52,765 nucleotides of DNA, from IMG/VR virus record IMGVR_UViG_3300009194_000002, positions 1 to 52,765 of that record; one strand, written 5' to 3'. Both the position numbers and the translations under genes were made by a program. Shown piece by piece: positions 15,794-23,739 of this stretch. Source of the stretch: a virus. A model generated the notes under the pieces. It made no database searches, was not told the DNA's origin, and worked only from the letters and a program-made list of their open reading frames with translations. Position 1 is the stretch's first letter; the number at the start of each line of letters is the position of its first letter.

Positions 15794-18259
15794 ATGAAGC
15801 TTAACAGTTTATTTCCGAGTACTAAAGGAAGGTCCAGACCTTCGAAAACTAAAGACAGTAAGAAAAGCGGTAAAGAGTTAATAGCAGAAGCAAAGAAAAA
15901 AGCCCGGGCAAGTAGAATAATCCCGGGTAACGGGGTCTTTAATATTGACTGGCCCGATTTATGGGAACAAAAACCTAAAGATTATAAAGTAGTTACTGAT
16001 ATTGAAGAATTTAAAGAATATTTAAGAAAATGTAAAAAGACAGGCCTAGCTGGTTTTGACTGGGAAACAGCACCCAGTAAAGAAGAACGTAAACGGTTCG
16101 CCAGATATGAAAGAGATTTTAAAGCTAGAATGGCCGCCGCTAAAGCCGACGATAATAAAAGTCTAATTAAGACACTAAACGGCGAATATGAAGAACGGAA
16201 AGAAGAATTTTTAAAGTCGCCGCTAGATCCCTGGAAAGGCGAAATCTGTACTTTATCCATATCAGCAAAGCCGCACGAAGCGCGGGTAGTATTTATAAGC
16301 CACAAAAACGGCGAAAGAAACTTTATGTCGGATCTACCTAGAAATGTAGCCCGGGATCTGTTACTTGATACCCTGGAAGCTATGATCCTAGAACAGAAAA
16401 GTATAGTTAAAGTAGCCTATAATCTATCTTTTGAAACTAAATACGCGCTTAAGTACGGTAAGTACATACTGGAACCAGTAGCAGATCCTATGGTTATGTT
16501 AGTAAGGTGTCAGCAGGTTGTAGATCCTAAAAAGATCAAGTCTGAAAGAAGGCCCGCCACAGGTAAAGGCCTTAAAAGTCAGACTAAAGAATTATTCGGG
16601 GTTGAAATGGGTAACTTTAGGGAACTATTAGACGACCGCGGCGTGGAATTCTTCGACGAGGTAAACACCGACGATCCTACAGCTGTAAGATACAGCGCCG
16701 AAGATAGCGACTACGCCCTACAGCACTACCTTTACTGGGAGAAAGTAGCCGCCCAGATCCCTAATAAAAACGAATTATACCCTACTTACTTAGACTGGCT
16801 TAACGGGATAGAAATGCCTTTCCAGCGAGTTATAGGTCAAATGGAATACTGGGGAATGAAAGCGAACGAACAAAGGTTTATGGAACAGCGCCGGGAAGCA
16901 CACGACAAGCAGGAAGAAGCCCAGGAAATAATTAAGGATATTGCCCGGGAAAATTTCGATATTGAAGTAGATCCCGGTAAATCTGGGAAGACTGGCGACG
17001 TTAAAGATCTAATGTATAAGAAAATGGAACTACCGATAGCCCAGAGGACTGATAAGGGTAATATATCATTAAATAAGTACGCTATCGAAGATACTATCTT
17101 TATGTTAGAAAATAAGCTTGAAGACTTAGACGAGGAAGAATATTTAGGGGCAGAACTTCCAGACGACTGGGAAGATAGGGACCCGGAAACCGATAAGAAT
17201 TTAACTACAGAGCAAAGAAAGCTGATAAGAATTAAAAAACGTCCAGATCACCCGTACAAAGAAGCCGGTATTAAGTTAATGGAAACCTTGCAGAAGATAC
17301 AAAAATACAGTACTTTATTAAGCAGTCATATCAAAGGCAGGGAAAAGTACATAAACCCGGTAAGCGGTCGAATTCACGCTAGATACACAGCCTGGACGCG
17401 GACCAGCAGGCTAAATAGCAGTAAACCGAATGGGCAGAATATTCCCAGACCGGAAAATGACGAGTTTGGTATTAGATCATTATACCAGGCCGAAGAAGGT
17501 AAAGTATTAATATTCGCTGACTTTAGCGGCTTCGAACTTAGGATAATGGCCTGGCAGTCCGGCGACGAAACTATGACGGAATTGTTTTTAAATAACGGCG
17601 ATATGCACAGGAAAACAGCTTCTACTTTAACTAATAAACCAGAAGAAGAAGTAAATAAAGAGGAAAGAACTCACGCTAAACCTGGCAACTTTAGCATATC
17701 TTACGGTGGTACAGAACACGCGGTACAAAATAACTTTAGAGAATATGGGATCAGAAAGTCACTTCCAGAGTGTAAGAAGGTATTTGACGCGGTACACGCT
17801 ACTTACCCTAAAATAGCTAAATATCAGCAGGATATGATTACTATAGCCCGCGACCAGGGTTATGTAGAAACTATCTATGGTTATAAGCGGGTCCTTAAAA
17901 ATATAAACAGCACTAATAAGTATAACAGACAGTCTGATGAAAGACGGGCCAGTAATACACCGATCCAGGGTAGCGCTTCTGATATTATGAAAAAAGCGCA
18001 AAACGAAGTTTACGAAAAAGTAGGGACAGCTGGTTGGCACGGAACTGTAGATCAAGTAGCGCAGATACATGACGAAGTAGTTTTAGAGGTAGACGACGAT
18101 AAGGAATTAATAAAAGAGGTTGTAGAACCCTGGTTAAAAGAAACTATGGAAAAAGAACCTTTACCAGACTTCCCACTACCTATCTTAGTAGACGTCGAAG
18201 GTGGCTACGACTACGGAAATAAAAAGGATCTGGACGAGTTTTTAGAAGTTAGGAACTAA
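15794..18259 (+). CDS. DNA polymerase, family A, with 3'-5' exonuclease (821 aa)
   Basis: Start at ATG 15794 after AAAGGGTGG; a TTG nine codons earlier lies inside the previous gene. The exonuclease domain shows FDWE (D89, E91), an exo II region with AYNLSFETKY, and exo III YSAEDSDYA. The polymerase core has motif A IFADFSGFELR (near 575), motif B HAKPGNFSISYGG and motif C QIHDEVVLEV (near 756). There is no 5' nuclease domain. It is the replicative polymerase next to the primase-helicase. Its last codons are partly duplicated in the gene at 18714. Confidence 0.95.
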   Translation: MKLNSLFPSTKGRSRPSKTKDSKKSGKELIAEAKKKARASRIIPGNGVFNIDWPDLWEQKPKDYKVVTDIEEFKEYLRKCKKTGLAGFDWETAPSKEERKRFARYERDFKARMAAAKADDNKSLIKTLNGEYEERKEEFLKSPLDPWKGEICTLSISAKPHEARVVFISHKNGERNFMSDLPRNVARDLLLDTLEAMILEQKSIVKVAYNLSFETKYALKYGKYILEPVADPMVMLVRCQQVVDPKKIKSERRPATGKGLKSQTKELFGVEMGNFRELLDDRGVEFFDEVNTDDPTAVRYSAEDSDYALQHYLYWEKVAAQIPNKNELYPTYLDWLNGIEMPFQRVIGQMEYWGMKANEQRFMEQRREAHDKQEEAQEIIKDIARENFDIEVDPGKSGKTGDVKDLMYKKMELPIAQRTDKGNISLNKYAIEDTIFMLENKLEDLDEEEYLGAELPDDWEDRDPETDKNLTTEQRKLIRIKKRPDHPYKEAGIKLMETLQKIQKYSTLLSSHIKGREKYINPVSGRIHARYTAWTRTSRLNSSKPNGQNIPRPENDEFGIRSLYQAEEGKVLIFADFSGFELRIMAWQSGDETMTELFLNNGDMHRKTASTLTNKPEEEVNKEERTHAKPGNFSISYGGTEHAVQNNFREYGIRKSLPECKKVFDAVHATYPKIAKYQQDMITIARDQGYVETIYGYKRVLKNINSTNKYNRQSDERRASNTPIQGSASDIMKKAQNEVYEKVGTAGWHGTVDQVAQIHDEVVLEVDDDKELIKEVVEPWLKETMEKEPLPDFPLPILVDVEGGYDYGNKKDLDEFLEVRN

Positions 18260-18272
18260 GGAGGTGTAATTA

Positions 18273-18458
18273 ATGGCTAAGTTTAAATTTTCCACGGGTG
18301 TAAATAAAGCCTACGAAAATACTGTAGAAATTCCAGACGAAGAACTAAACAGCTGTGAGACAGAAGAAGATAAAGAAGAATTTATAGATAAGTGGTTTGA
18401 TGAGTGGGTCTGGCAACAGATCGAGGGTCACACTTATTGGAAAGAATTAAAAGATTAG
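18273..18458 (+). CDS. Small acidic phage protein, DUF7167-like (61 aa)
   Basis: The pattern FSTGVN...EIPDEELN...EEFIDKWFDEWV resembles a small protein family common near replication genes in phages (DUF7167 as I recall it). It is acidic with several Trp. AAGGAGGTG before the start is one of the few perfect Shine-Dalgarno sites in the genome. Function unknown; the family call is from memory. Confidence 0.7.
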   Translation: MAKFKFSTGVNKAYENTVEIPDEELNSCETEEDKEEFIDKWFDEWVWQQIEGHTYWKELKD

Positions 18459-18469
18459 AGGTGTAAATA

Positions 18470-18721
18470 ATGGCTTTAAGTAATTATAAGATAAGTCAAA
18501 TCCACGTAGGTAAGGCGGCTATAACCGACAGGATCTACGCTGGTTTTCTAGACAGTTCTGGAAAAGATTTCAATAAAAAGAAAGATGTAACCGCAGAATT
18601 CACGCAGGCTTTAGTCGATAAATACTGCGGTTATATTAGCACTTTTTACCTTAACGGTAGAAAATATAAGGTAGAAGTGACTGACATTACAGACAATGAA
18701 GGAGGAAGGGATCTTGAGTAA
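18470..18721 (+). CDS. Small phage protein, DUF7446-like (83 aa)
   Basis: IYAGFLDSSG followed by a DVTAEFTQALVDKY stretch resembles a small phage protein family (DUF7446 as I recall) with no known function. Ribosome site AGAGGTG upstream of ATG 18470. The gene's end carries GGAGG for the next gene, which overlaps it by 8 bases, so they are coupled. Confidence 0.65.
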   Translation: MALSNYKISQIHVGKAAITDRIYAGFLDSSGKDFNKKKDVTAEFTQALVDKYCGYISTFYLNGRKYKVEVTDITDNEGGRDLE

Positions 18722-18977
18722 AATACACTTTAAAATAAGTAAAAAAGCTGGAATAGCACACCACAACGAAACCGGGGAACCTGCCCCAGCTTATTCAGAA
18801 ATTAATTTACCTGGTACTTTTGTAGAGGACGAGGAAGCTTTTAGAAACTTCGCTAAGGCTACCATATCTAATATGTTAAGTATCAAGGAAGAATATTTAG
18901 AAATCATTACAGAGGAAGAATTTAACGCGATAGAAGGTAGCTACGACTACGGAAATAAAAAGGACCTAGAAAAATGA
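18714..18977 (+). CDS. Hypothetical protein with a duplicated DNA-polymerase tail (87 aa)
   Basis: I choose TTG 18714 because GGAGG (18701-18705) is 8 bases upstream; an ATG at 18696 lies before that site. The last residues, YDYGNKKDLE, repeat the polymerase C-terminus. At DNA level 18933-18970 matches 18197-18234 in 35 of 38 bases. So the 3' end of this gene probably came from a duplication of the polymerase gene end. The rest is acidic and unrecognised. Confidence 0.75.
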   Translation: MSKIHFKISKKAGIAHHNETGEPAPAYSEINLPGTFVEDEEAFRNFAKATISNMLSIKEEYLEIITEEEFNAIEGSYDYGNKKDLEK

Positions 18978-19003
18978 CTAGAAACCAGAAAGGCAGGCAA
19001 ATA

Positions 19004-19348
19004 ATGAAAACAGTAAGCTGGGAAGAATGGAAGGCCGAAGGCGTAAAGTTATTCGGTAAGGATATTACAGACTGGCGCTTTAAATGCCCCGGCTGTAATA
19101 ATACCCAGACAATGAAGGAATTTATTAACCTGGGAATGGATAAAGCCGAAGCAGCTACCCGCTTTTATTACAGCTGTATAGGCCGCTGGGATAAGTCCCA
19201 GGGTTGCGACTATACAAGCGGCGGGCTTATAAATATAGCACCGATTAAAGTTATAAGGGGCGACGAAGAATTCCACGTATTCGAATTCGCAGAAGAAGAA
19301 AACAAAGTCGAACCTGGTAAATTCATAAAAGGAAAGGAAGGCGAATAA
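19004..19348 (+). CDS. Zinc-binding phage protein, VVA0879-like (114 aa)
   Basis: FKCPGCNNTQ, then YSCIGRW and GCDYTSGGLINI match a small phage protein family (VVA0879 family as I recall) in which the Cys residues bind zinc. Start at ATG 19004 near AAAGGCAGG; the ATG at 18974 has no ribosome site. Function is unknown. It ends directly before the dCTP deaminase gene. Confidence 0.75.
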   Translation: MKTVSWEEWKAEGVKLFGKDITDWRFKCPGCNNTQTMKEFINLGMDKAEAATRFYYSCIGRWDKSQGCDYTSGGLINIAPIKVIRGDEEFHVFEFAEEENKVEPGKFIKGKEGE

Positions 19349-19987
19349 ATGGAATTAGCTACAGTCGCAGGATATGAAGGAATATTAAACGATCGACAAA
19401 TAGCCTATTTATGTAAACAGTACGGCTTTATTAAACCTTTTACTGCCGAGAATATAAAGGAACGGGTAAGTAAGGACTGGGCCGGCGAAACCAGTTATAA
19501 GGTATTAAGCTACGGCGTAGGATCTTACGGCTACGACTTCACTTTAGCCGACGAATTATACCTAAAAGAAAATAAGACCGGCGAAGTTATTAATGTTAAA
19601 AACTTTAAGATTGACGACCACTTCGAACTTATGAAAGTAGAACAGGATAGCTACGGTCAGTATGTTATTCTACCGCCCCACAGCTTCGTACTGGGCCGCA
19701 CTACAGAAAAAGTTAAAATGCCGCCGGACGTTATGGCTATCTGTTTTGATAAATCTACTTACGCCAGGGTAGGCGGCGTACAGACTAATATAACGCCGCT
19801 AGAGCCTGGTTGGGAAGGGACTATAACCTTAGAGATCAGAAACACTTTACCAGATTATACTAGATTATATGTTAATGAAGGTATAATACAGGCAGTCTTT
19901 TTTAAAGGGTTAAAGCCGAAGGTAAATTATAAGGATAAGGCCGGTAAGTATATGGGACAATCTAAGGTAACAGGTCCGAAGGTATGA
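19349..19987 (+). CDS. dcd: dCTP deaminase (212 aa)
   Basis: SYGYDFTL near residues 60-67 and CFDKSTYARVGG followed by ITPLEPGWEGTITLEIRN are the signature stretches of the dCTP deaminase/dUTPase fold, including the catalytic Glu region. It converts dCTP to dUTP, feeding dTTP synthesis, and some members also hydrolyse dUTP. No separate dUTPase is seen in the window. The ATG directly follows the previous stop. A frame starting at 19984 overlaps its end as ATGA. Confidence 0.9.
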   Translation: MELATVAGYEGILNDRQIAYLCKQYGFIKPFTAENIKERVSKDWAGETSYKVLSYGVGSYGYDFTLADELYLKENKTGEVINVKNFKIDDHFELMKVEQDSYGQYVILPPHSFVLGRTTEKVKMPPDVMAICFDKSTYARVGGVQTNITPLEPGWEGTITLEIRNTLPDYTRLYVNEGIIQAVFFKGLKPKVNYKDKAGKYMGQSKVTGPKV

Positions 19988-20102
19988 TAAGCTTAAAGGA
20001 AATAGAAAAATAGCAAAAGACAGCGGAAAAAGTAAAACAGCTGTAATAGCTTTAGGTAAGTTTTTATCTGGGGAAGACCTTAAAATTAAAGAGGTGGTTA
20101 CT
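19984..20102 (+). pseudogene. Frameshifted small gene or N-terminal extension
   Basis: ATG 19984 overlaps the dCTP deaminase stop and reads MISLKEIEK before a TAG at 20011. One base back, at the run of five A (20006-20010), another frame continues smoothly (IAKDSGKSKTAVIALGKF) and joins the frame of the gene at 20094. A lost A, a sequencing slip, or ribosome slippage on AAA before TAG would each explain it. The reading is protein-like, so I do not treat the gap as plain spacer. Confidence 0.55.
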
Positions 20103-20402
20103 ATAGAAAAACTAAGAGGTCATAAAATAGAGCGTTTAAATGGTAAGTTTGTCTATTCAGATACTAAGGAACCTACTAAAAAAGGTTATTTTAAAAGGCC
20201 TTGTGGTAACTGTGGTAAGGACAGAACTAAAGAAGGTCACGACGGCTGTTTAGGTACCTTGCCAGGTGTAATGAACGCCTGCTGTGGCCATGGCGAAATA
20301 GACGAGTGTTATATACAATTTTTAGACGGTTCGGCGATTTATGGTAAAGAAGCTAAAATAGTTCAAGATATACTTAAGGACAGTAAAAGTTTAAGGCCTT
20401 AG
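20094..20402 (+). CDS. Cysteine-rich phage protein, unusual start (about 100 aa)
   Basis: RPCGNCGKDRTKEGHDGC, then LPGVMNACCGHG and YIQFLDG, match a small zinc-binding phage protein that I have seen in many phages, function unknown. The start is uncertain. GTG 20094 lies on top of GAGGTGG, the likely ribosome site. The codon at proper distance is ATA 20103, where the gene at 26926 has ATG after the same kind of site. So an ATG to ATA change, or a longer frameshifted protein from 19984, is likely. Confidence 0.7.
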   Translation: MVTIEKLRGHKIERLNGKFVYSDTKEPTKKGYFKRPCGNCGKDRTKEGHDGCLGTLPGVMNACCGHGEIDECYIQFLDGSAIYGKEAKIVQDILKDSKSLRP

Positions 20403-20416
20403 AATGGAGGTTAATT

Positions 20417-20815
20417 ATGGAAGCTAAAGAAGATTACGCTTTTTTATGCCCTAATTGCTTTACAGATCACGACTTATATGAAGAAAATATTAATACTTTA
20501 AATAGACAAGACAGAGAAAATCCGTGGGTTTGTCATAACTGCGGCTGGGAAGGTAAGAAGGTAGAACTTTTAAAAGTAGATAAACAGTTAAGGATACTAG
20601 AAAAATTAGCTAAAAAGAGTATTACAGGTCTAGACAGAGATATAGAAAACTTAAGCAAGGTTTTAGATCTTTTAAATACCTACGTACTAAAAAGATCTGA
20701 AAGTTACAAAAATAATCTTGATTGTATAAAAGATTTTCGAGACCGACTAGATACTCTTATAGATAAGACTGACGATATTATTAACACAGCAAGAATAACA
20801 GGCGAAAAATATTAA
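20417..20815 (+). CDS. Zinc-ribbon protein with helical tail (132 aa)
   Basis: CPNC near residues 11-14 and CHNCGW near 39-44 form a zinc ribbon. Residues 55 to 130 are long charged helices, probably coiled coil. ATGGAGGTT upstream is a good ribosome site. Nucleic acid or protein binding is likely, but no family is recognised. Confidence 0.75.
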   Translation: MEAKEDYAFLCPNCFTDHDLYEENINTLNRQDRENPWVCHNCGWEGKKVELLKVDKQLRILEKLAKKSITGLDRDIENLSKVLDLLNTYVLKRSESYKNNLDCIKDFRDRLDTLIDKTDDIINTARITGEKY

Positions 20816-20826
20816 AGGGTGGTATT

Positions 20827-21111
20827 ATGGTTAATTTCGACGTTCAATACTGGGACGAAAAAGTAAAGGATCAAGCAATTAAGGCTAAGGGTTTATGCAC
20901 AGAAGGTTATACTAAACATTATATAGGTCAAATGATATTTAATGTAGATCACGCTATAATGCACGGTAATTTAGCTAAGGCTTATTTACAGTCCCGGGCT
21001 GTAGCTGATGTATTAAATAAGGATCATTTTTATAAGGAAGTTTACGGGTCAATTGAAACAGAGGAAATTAAAGAACTTAAAAAATTAGGTAAAATGTTAG
21101 CTGATTTATAA
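20827..21111 (+). CDS. Hypothetical protein (94 aa)
   Basis: Helical protein with several His (KHYIGQMIFNVDHAIMHG) but no clear metal motif. Preceded by AAAGGGTGG. Part of a run of small middle genes; no family is recognised. Confidence 0.7.
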   Translation: MVNFDVQYWDEKVKDQAIKAKGLCTEGYTKHYIGQMIFNVDHAIMHGNLAKAYLQSRAVADVLNKDHFYKEVYGSIETEEIKELKKLGKMLADL

Positions 21112-21129
21112 ACATTAAGGGGCGATATT

Positions 21130-21498
21130 ATGGATCCAAAAACTAAATTATTCGGGACTAAAGACCAGGTAAAAGACTATACGGGCGTCAGCGATTTTAC
21201 AGCTTTTTTCCTGTGGGAATGTCTTAAGAACGGATCTATGACAGATCAAGATATTATTAAGGCTGTAGAAAAAGATCCGACTACTGACGTCAGATTATGT
21301 TACGAAGCCTTACAGGATAAAAGAACAGACGCGGCTAAAATAGCAAAAGAGGAAACCAGGAAGGCTTATAAAAAGAGTAAAAGCTTAAGACGCCCTGGTA
21401 ACGGCAGTAAACCTTTTAAAGATAAAAGATACCCTAATTTATGTGAAAAAGTACCGGATCATTATAATAAAATATTTAATGGGAGGGGCAGACCATGA
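21130..21498 (+). CDS. Hypothetical protein with basic C-terminus (122 aa)
   Basis: The first 60 residues are helical. Residues 65 to 110 are rich in Lys and Arg, which suggests contact with nucleic acid. It starts after AAGGGGCG. The next gene's ATG overlaps its stop (ATGA). No known family is seen. Confidence 0.7.
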   Translation: MDPKTKLFGTKDQVKDYTGVSDFTAFFLWECLKNGSMTDQDIIKAVEKDPTTDVRLCYEALQDKRTDAAKIAKEETRKAYKKSKSLRRPGNGSKPFKDKRYPNLCEKVPDHYNKIFNGRGRP

Positions 21499-22127
21499 AA
21501 AACTATCTAAATAAACACGAAAAGAACCAGGTTTTGACTATAGCTTCTTTTGTATCATTCTTTAACGACCTGGCCGATGAGTGGGAAAAATTAGACAGGG
21601 ACAGTAAACCTATAGGGAATATGAGAAGGGCCAGAACCCGCGCCCAGCGTGTATTAGATTACTTATTCGAAGAAATAGACGGGGAACAGAAAAAGAAGAT
21701 GGCCGAACAATTATCTAAAATGGAACTTGTAGTAAGATATAAGGATCAAGCGGCCAGGGAATACAAGAAAATGCAAAAGCTAGAGGACGTAACACCGGTA
21801 GATACTGATGATTTATTCGACATAGCTAACACGGCGCTTAACTACTGTATTAAAAAGTGTACTAACACCGGTAAAGAAGTCGAAAACTGTGTTAATAGGA
21901 AGCTATTTTTAAAATATGATATACCGGTCCTAGACGATAAAGCAAAAGCTGGAAAATGTCCGTACCAGTTTAAGAGTTTAAATAAGATCCGCGAGGAAAA
22001 CCAGAAAACAGATCTTATGATTAAGGAAATTACAGGTAAAACTGATCTAGATAAAAGAGAAGCTAAAAAGCTTCTAAAAAGGCTTAATTCAATTAGCGAG
22101 GTTAACGGGAAAATAAAAGAAGTATAA
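21495..22127 (+). CDS. DUF5651-like phage protein (210 aa)
   Basis: MKNYLNKHEKNQVLTIASF and a central ALNYCIKKC...CVNRKLFLKYDIPV...GKCPYQF pattern resemble phage proteins of the DUF5651 type, as I recall them. The Cys residues near 140-180 may bind zinc. The gene overlaps the previous one and has GGGAGGGG upstream. Function unknown. Confidence 0.65.
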   Translation: MKNYLNKHEKNQVLTIASFVSFFNDLADEWEKLDRDSKPIGNMRRARTRAQRVLDYLFEEIDGEQKKKMAEQLSKMELVVRYKDQAAREYKKMQKLEDVTPVDTDDLFDIANTALNYCIKKCTNTGKEVENCVNRKLFLKYDIPVLDDKAKAGKCPYQFKSLNKIREENQKTDLMIKEITGKTDLDKREAKKLLKRLNSISEVNGKIKEV

Positions 22128-22138
22128 GGCGGGATAAA

Positions 22139-22258
22139 ATGCTACAGCGTTTTAAAGATAAATGCAGGGAGATTTACGACACTTATAATATAGAATTTAT
22201 AATAGCTATGTTAGTTTTAATAGCTTTCTGGGTAGGCTTCTTTTCTGCGATATTGTAA
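22139..22258 (+). CDS. Small single-pass membrane protein (39 aa)
   Basis: A 39-residue frame after GGCGGGAT has a charged N-terminus and one hydrophobic segment from about residue 19 (FIIAMLVLIAFWVGFFSAIL), enough for one membrane pass. Codon use fits its neighbours. It could be a holin-like or superinfection protein, but size and hydrophobicity are all that is seen. Confidence 0.65.
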   Translation: MLQRFKDKCREIYDTYNIEFIIAMLVLIAFWVGFFSAIL

Positions 22259-22321
22259 TACTTACTACCCCTATTATACACTAAATTACGGCAAAAATCT
22301 ATAATCGGAGGTTAATTAATA

Positions 22322-22966
22322 ATGAAAAATAATACCAGATTACAAAAAGCGGCTAACAAGTTTATGGATATAGCGGAGGAATTTAAAGTCGATATACTGC
22401 CTATGTCTTTAGGTAAAACCGGCGACGGACGGGACAGGGTAGGTTTAGGGATTGCTGACAGAGAAGGTGAAGGCGAAATTATACCTTTCCAGGATATTAA
22501 AAGAGATCCAGAATATAGAAGCGACCTTCCACCGGAAAACTGGGAAGAATTCTTAGAGATCCAGACAGAAGAATTTATTAGAAAAGATACTGATTACCGA
22601 CACAAATATACCCGAGGTTTATTAAAGCACGGTAAAATTATCTGGGAATGGGAAGTAGAAAAGAAATTAGATAGGATCAGAACCTGGATAGATCGCGGCG
22701 AGTTAACGGTAAAAGGCGAGGGTCTTAATAATGCAGTAGGTGACCTTTTTAACTATACTGTACTATACGAAATGTATAAGGACGCCGAGGACCGAGAAGA
22801 AGCCTTAGAAATGCTAAATAAAGCTACTTTTAAATGGTACGCTAACGCCTTTGAACCGGCAGAATGGGTAGATATGTTAGTTAAGGCTGGGCTTATTGAT
22901 CCAGACGAAACAATGGTAAAGGGTGTTATCTTTAAATTTATGGGCGTAGCTGATCTAAAAGCTTAA
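22322..22966 (+). CDS. Helical protein, faintly like DUF1599/Nmad1 (214 aa)
   Basis: Residues 90 to 160 (RHKYTRGLLKHGKIIWEWE, then LNNAVGDLFNYTVL) resemble the helical core of DUF1599/Nmad1 proteins, which are linked to nucleotide modification, or to MazG-like all-alpha enzymes. The likeness is weak and the usual acidic metal-binding residues are not clearly in place. Good ribosome site CGGAGGTT. Treat as unknown. Confidence 0.5.
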   Translation: MKNNTRLQKAANKFMDIAEEFKVDILPMSLGKTGDGRDRVGLGIADREGEGEIIPFQDIKRDPEYRSDLPPENWEEFLEIQTEEFIRKDTDYRHKYTRGLLKHGKIIWEWEVEKKLDRIRTWIDRGELTVKGEGLNNAVGDLFNYTVLYEMYKDAEDREEALEMLNKATFKWYANAFEPAEWVDMLVKAGLIDPDETMVKGVIFKFMGVADLKA

Positions 22967-22986
22967 AACAGACTGGGGGCGACAGT

Positions 22987-23736
22987 ATGAATAAGCACAA
23001 AAAGGCTGAAATTTACTTTATAGCGGCCCTGGTAGTTACTTGTATATGTATTTATACACTAACGACTATTCTATGGCAAAGGGGGCCTAATTATGGGGCG
23101 ACAGGTACACAAAAGCTAGGACAGACAGAAAAAGGGCAGAGCAAAGGACAGACGGAAGCAGTTTTTAAGGAAGGAAAAGAAGTCAAAGGGGGTCGATCAA
23201 GTGGGCGTGGAAGAACTATCAAAACAGCTGGACCAGGTTTACAACAAGAACTTAAGTTTGAAGGCAGAGAACAAACAGCTGAAAAAGGAAAAGGAACGCT
23301 ACAAAAAAGCCTGGAAAGCGGAAAAGAGGTTAACAAAGGCGGAAGCAAAGAAAGTAGACACCTGGCGCCAGGAAGTAATAGCGCACCGGTTAGCGACGTC
23401 AATATTAACGATAATCGCGCTTTTATGGGTCTTTTTAAGATAACAGCTTACACAGCTGGGCCAGAAAGCACCGGAAAACGGCCCGGGGACCCTGCTTATG
23501 GTATTACAGCTTCTGGGGCTAAGGTTAGGCCAGAACACACTATAGCGGCCGACTGGGACGTACTACCGCCAGGAACTAAAGTCTATATCGAAGGTGTGGG
23601 CGAAAGAACAGTAACGGATAAAGGCGGGGCGGTAAAAGAAAAACATATAGATTTATACATACCGGAATTAGAGGACGCCCTTAACTGGGGCGTAAGACAC
23701 CGGGAAGTTTGGATAATTAAAAAGGGGGCTAATTAA
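22987..23736 (+). CDS. 3D-domain protein with N-terminal membrane anchor (249 aa)
   Basis: Residues 9 to 29 are one membrane segment. Residues 35 to 140 are low-complexity, rich in Gly, Lys, Ser and Gln. Residues 148 to 247 form a 3D/RlpA-like double-psi barrel: FKITAYTAGPEST, PPGTKVYIEG and DKGG...HIDLYIP carry the three Asp. Related proteins cut or bind peptidoglycan. The low-complexity part overlaps a second gene in another frame (23201-23443), which may explain its odd make-up. An alternative start at ATG 23424 would give only the 3D domain, but has no ribosome site. Confidence 0.8.
   Translation: MNKHKKAEIYFIAALVVTCICIYTLTTILWQRGPNYGATGTQKLGQTEKGQSKGQTEAVFKEGKEVKGGRSSGRGRTIKTAGPGLQQELKFEGREQTAEKGKGTLQKSLESGKEVNKGGSKESRHLAPGSNSAPVSDVNINDNRAFMGLFKITAYTAGPESTGKRPGDPAYGITASGAKVRPEHTIAADWDVLPPGTKVYIEGVGERTVTDKGGAVKEKHIDLYIPELEDALNWGVRHREVWIIKKGAN
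23201..23443 (+). CDS. Nested gene: coiled-coil and C-terminal membrane protein (80 aa)
   Basis: The frame lies wholly inside the 3D gene, in a different frame of the same strand. AAAGGGGGT (23185-23193) sits 7 bases before GTG 23201, as strong as the best sites here. The protein has a charged coiled coil (residues 5 to 55) and one membrane segment at the end (ATSILTIIALLWVFLR). This organised layout, against low complexity in the host frame, argues that it is real. Nested membrane proteins are known in lysis cassettes (Rz/Rz1), but the orientation differs here. Role unknown. Confidence 0.7.
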   Translation: MGVEELSKQLDQVYNKNLSLKAENKQLKKEKERYKKAWKAEKRLTKAEAKKVDTWRQEVIAHRLATSILTIIALLWVFLR

Positions 23737-23739
23737 TTA

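Noticed and set aside
15982-16305. 107-codon minus-strand frame over the polymerase
   Set aside because: Overlaps the conserved exonuclease domain and lacks a start signal.
22259-22321. Promoter at a TATAAT near 22302
   Set aside because: The box overlaps the ribosome site of the next gene and no -35 is in place.
23091-23402. 103-codon minus-strand frame over the 3D gene
   Set aside because: Low-complexity Leu/Pro/Ser protein with no ribosome site; a mirror of the Lys/Gly/Gln-rich + strand.
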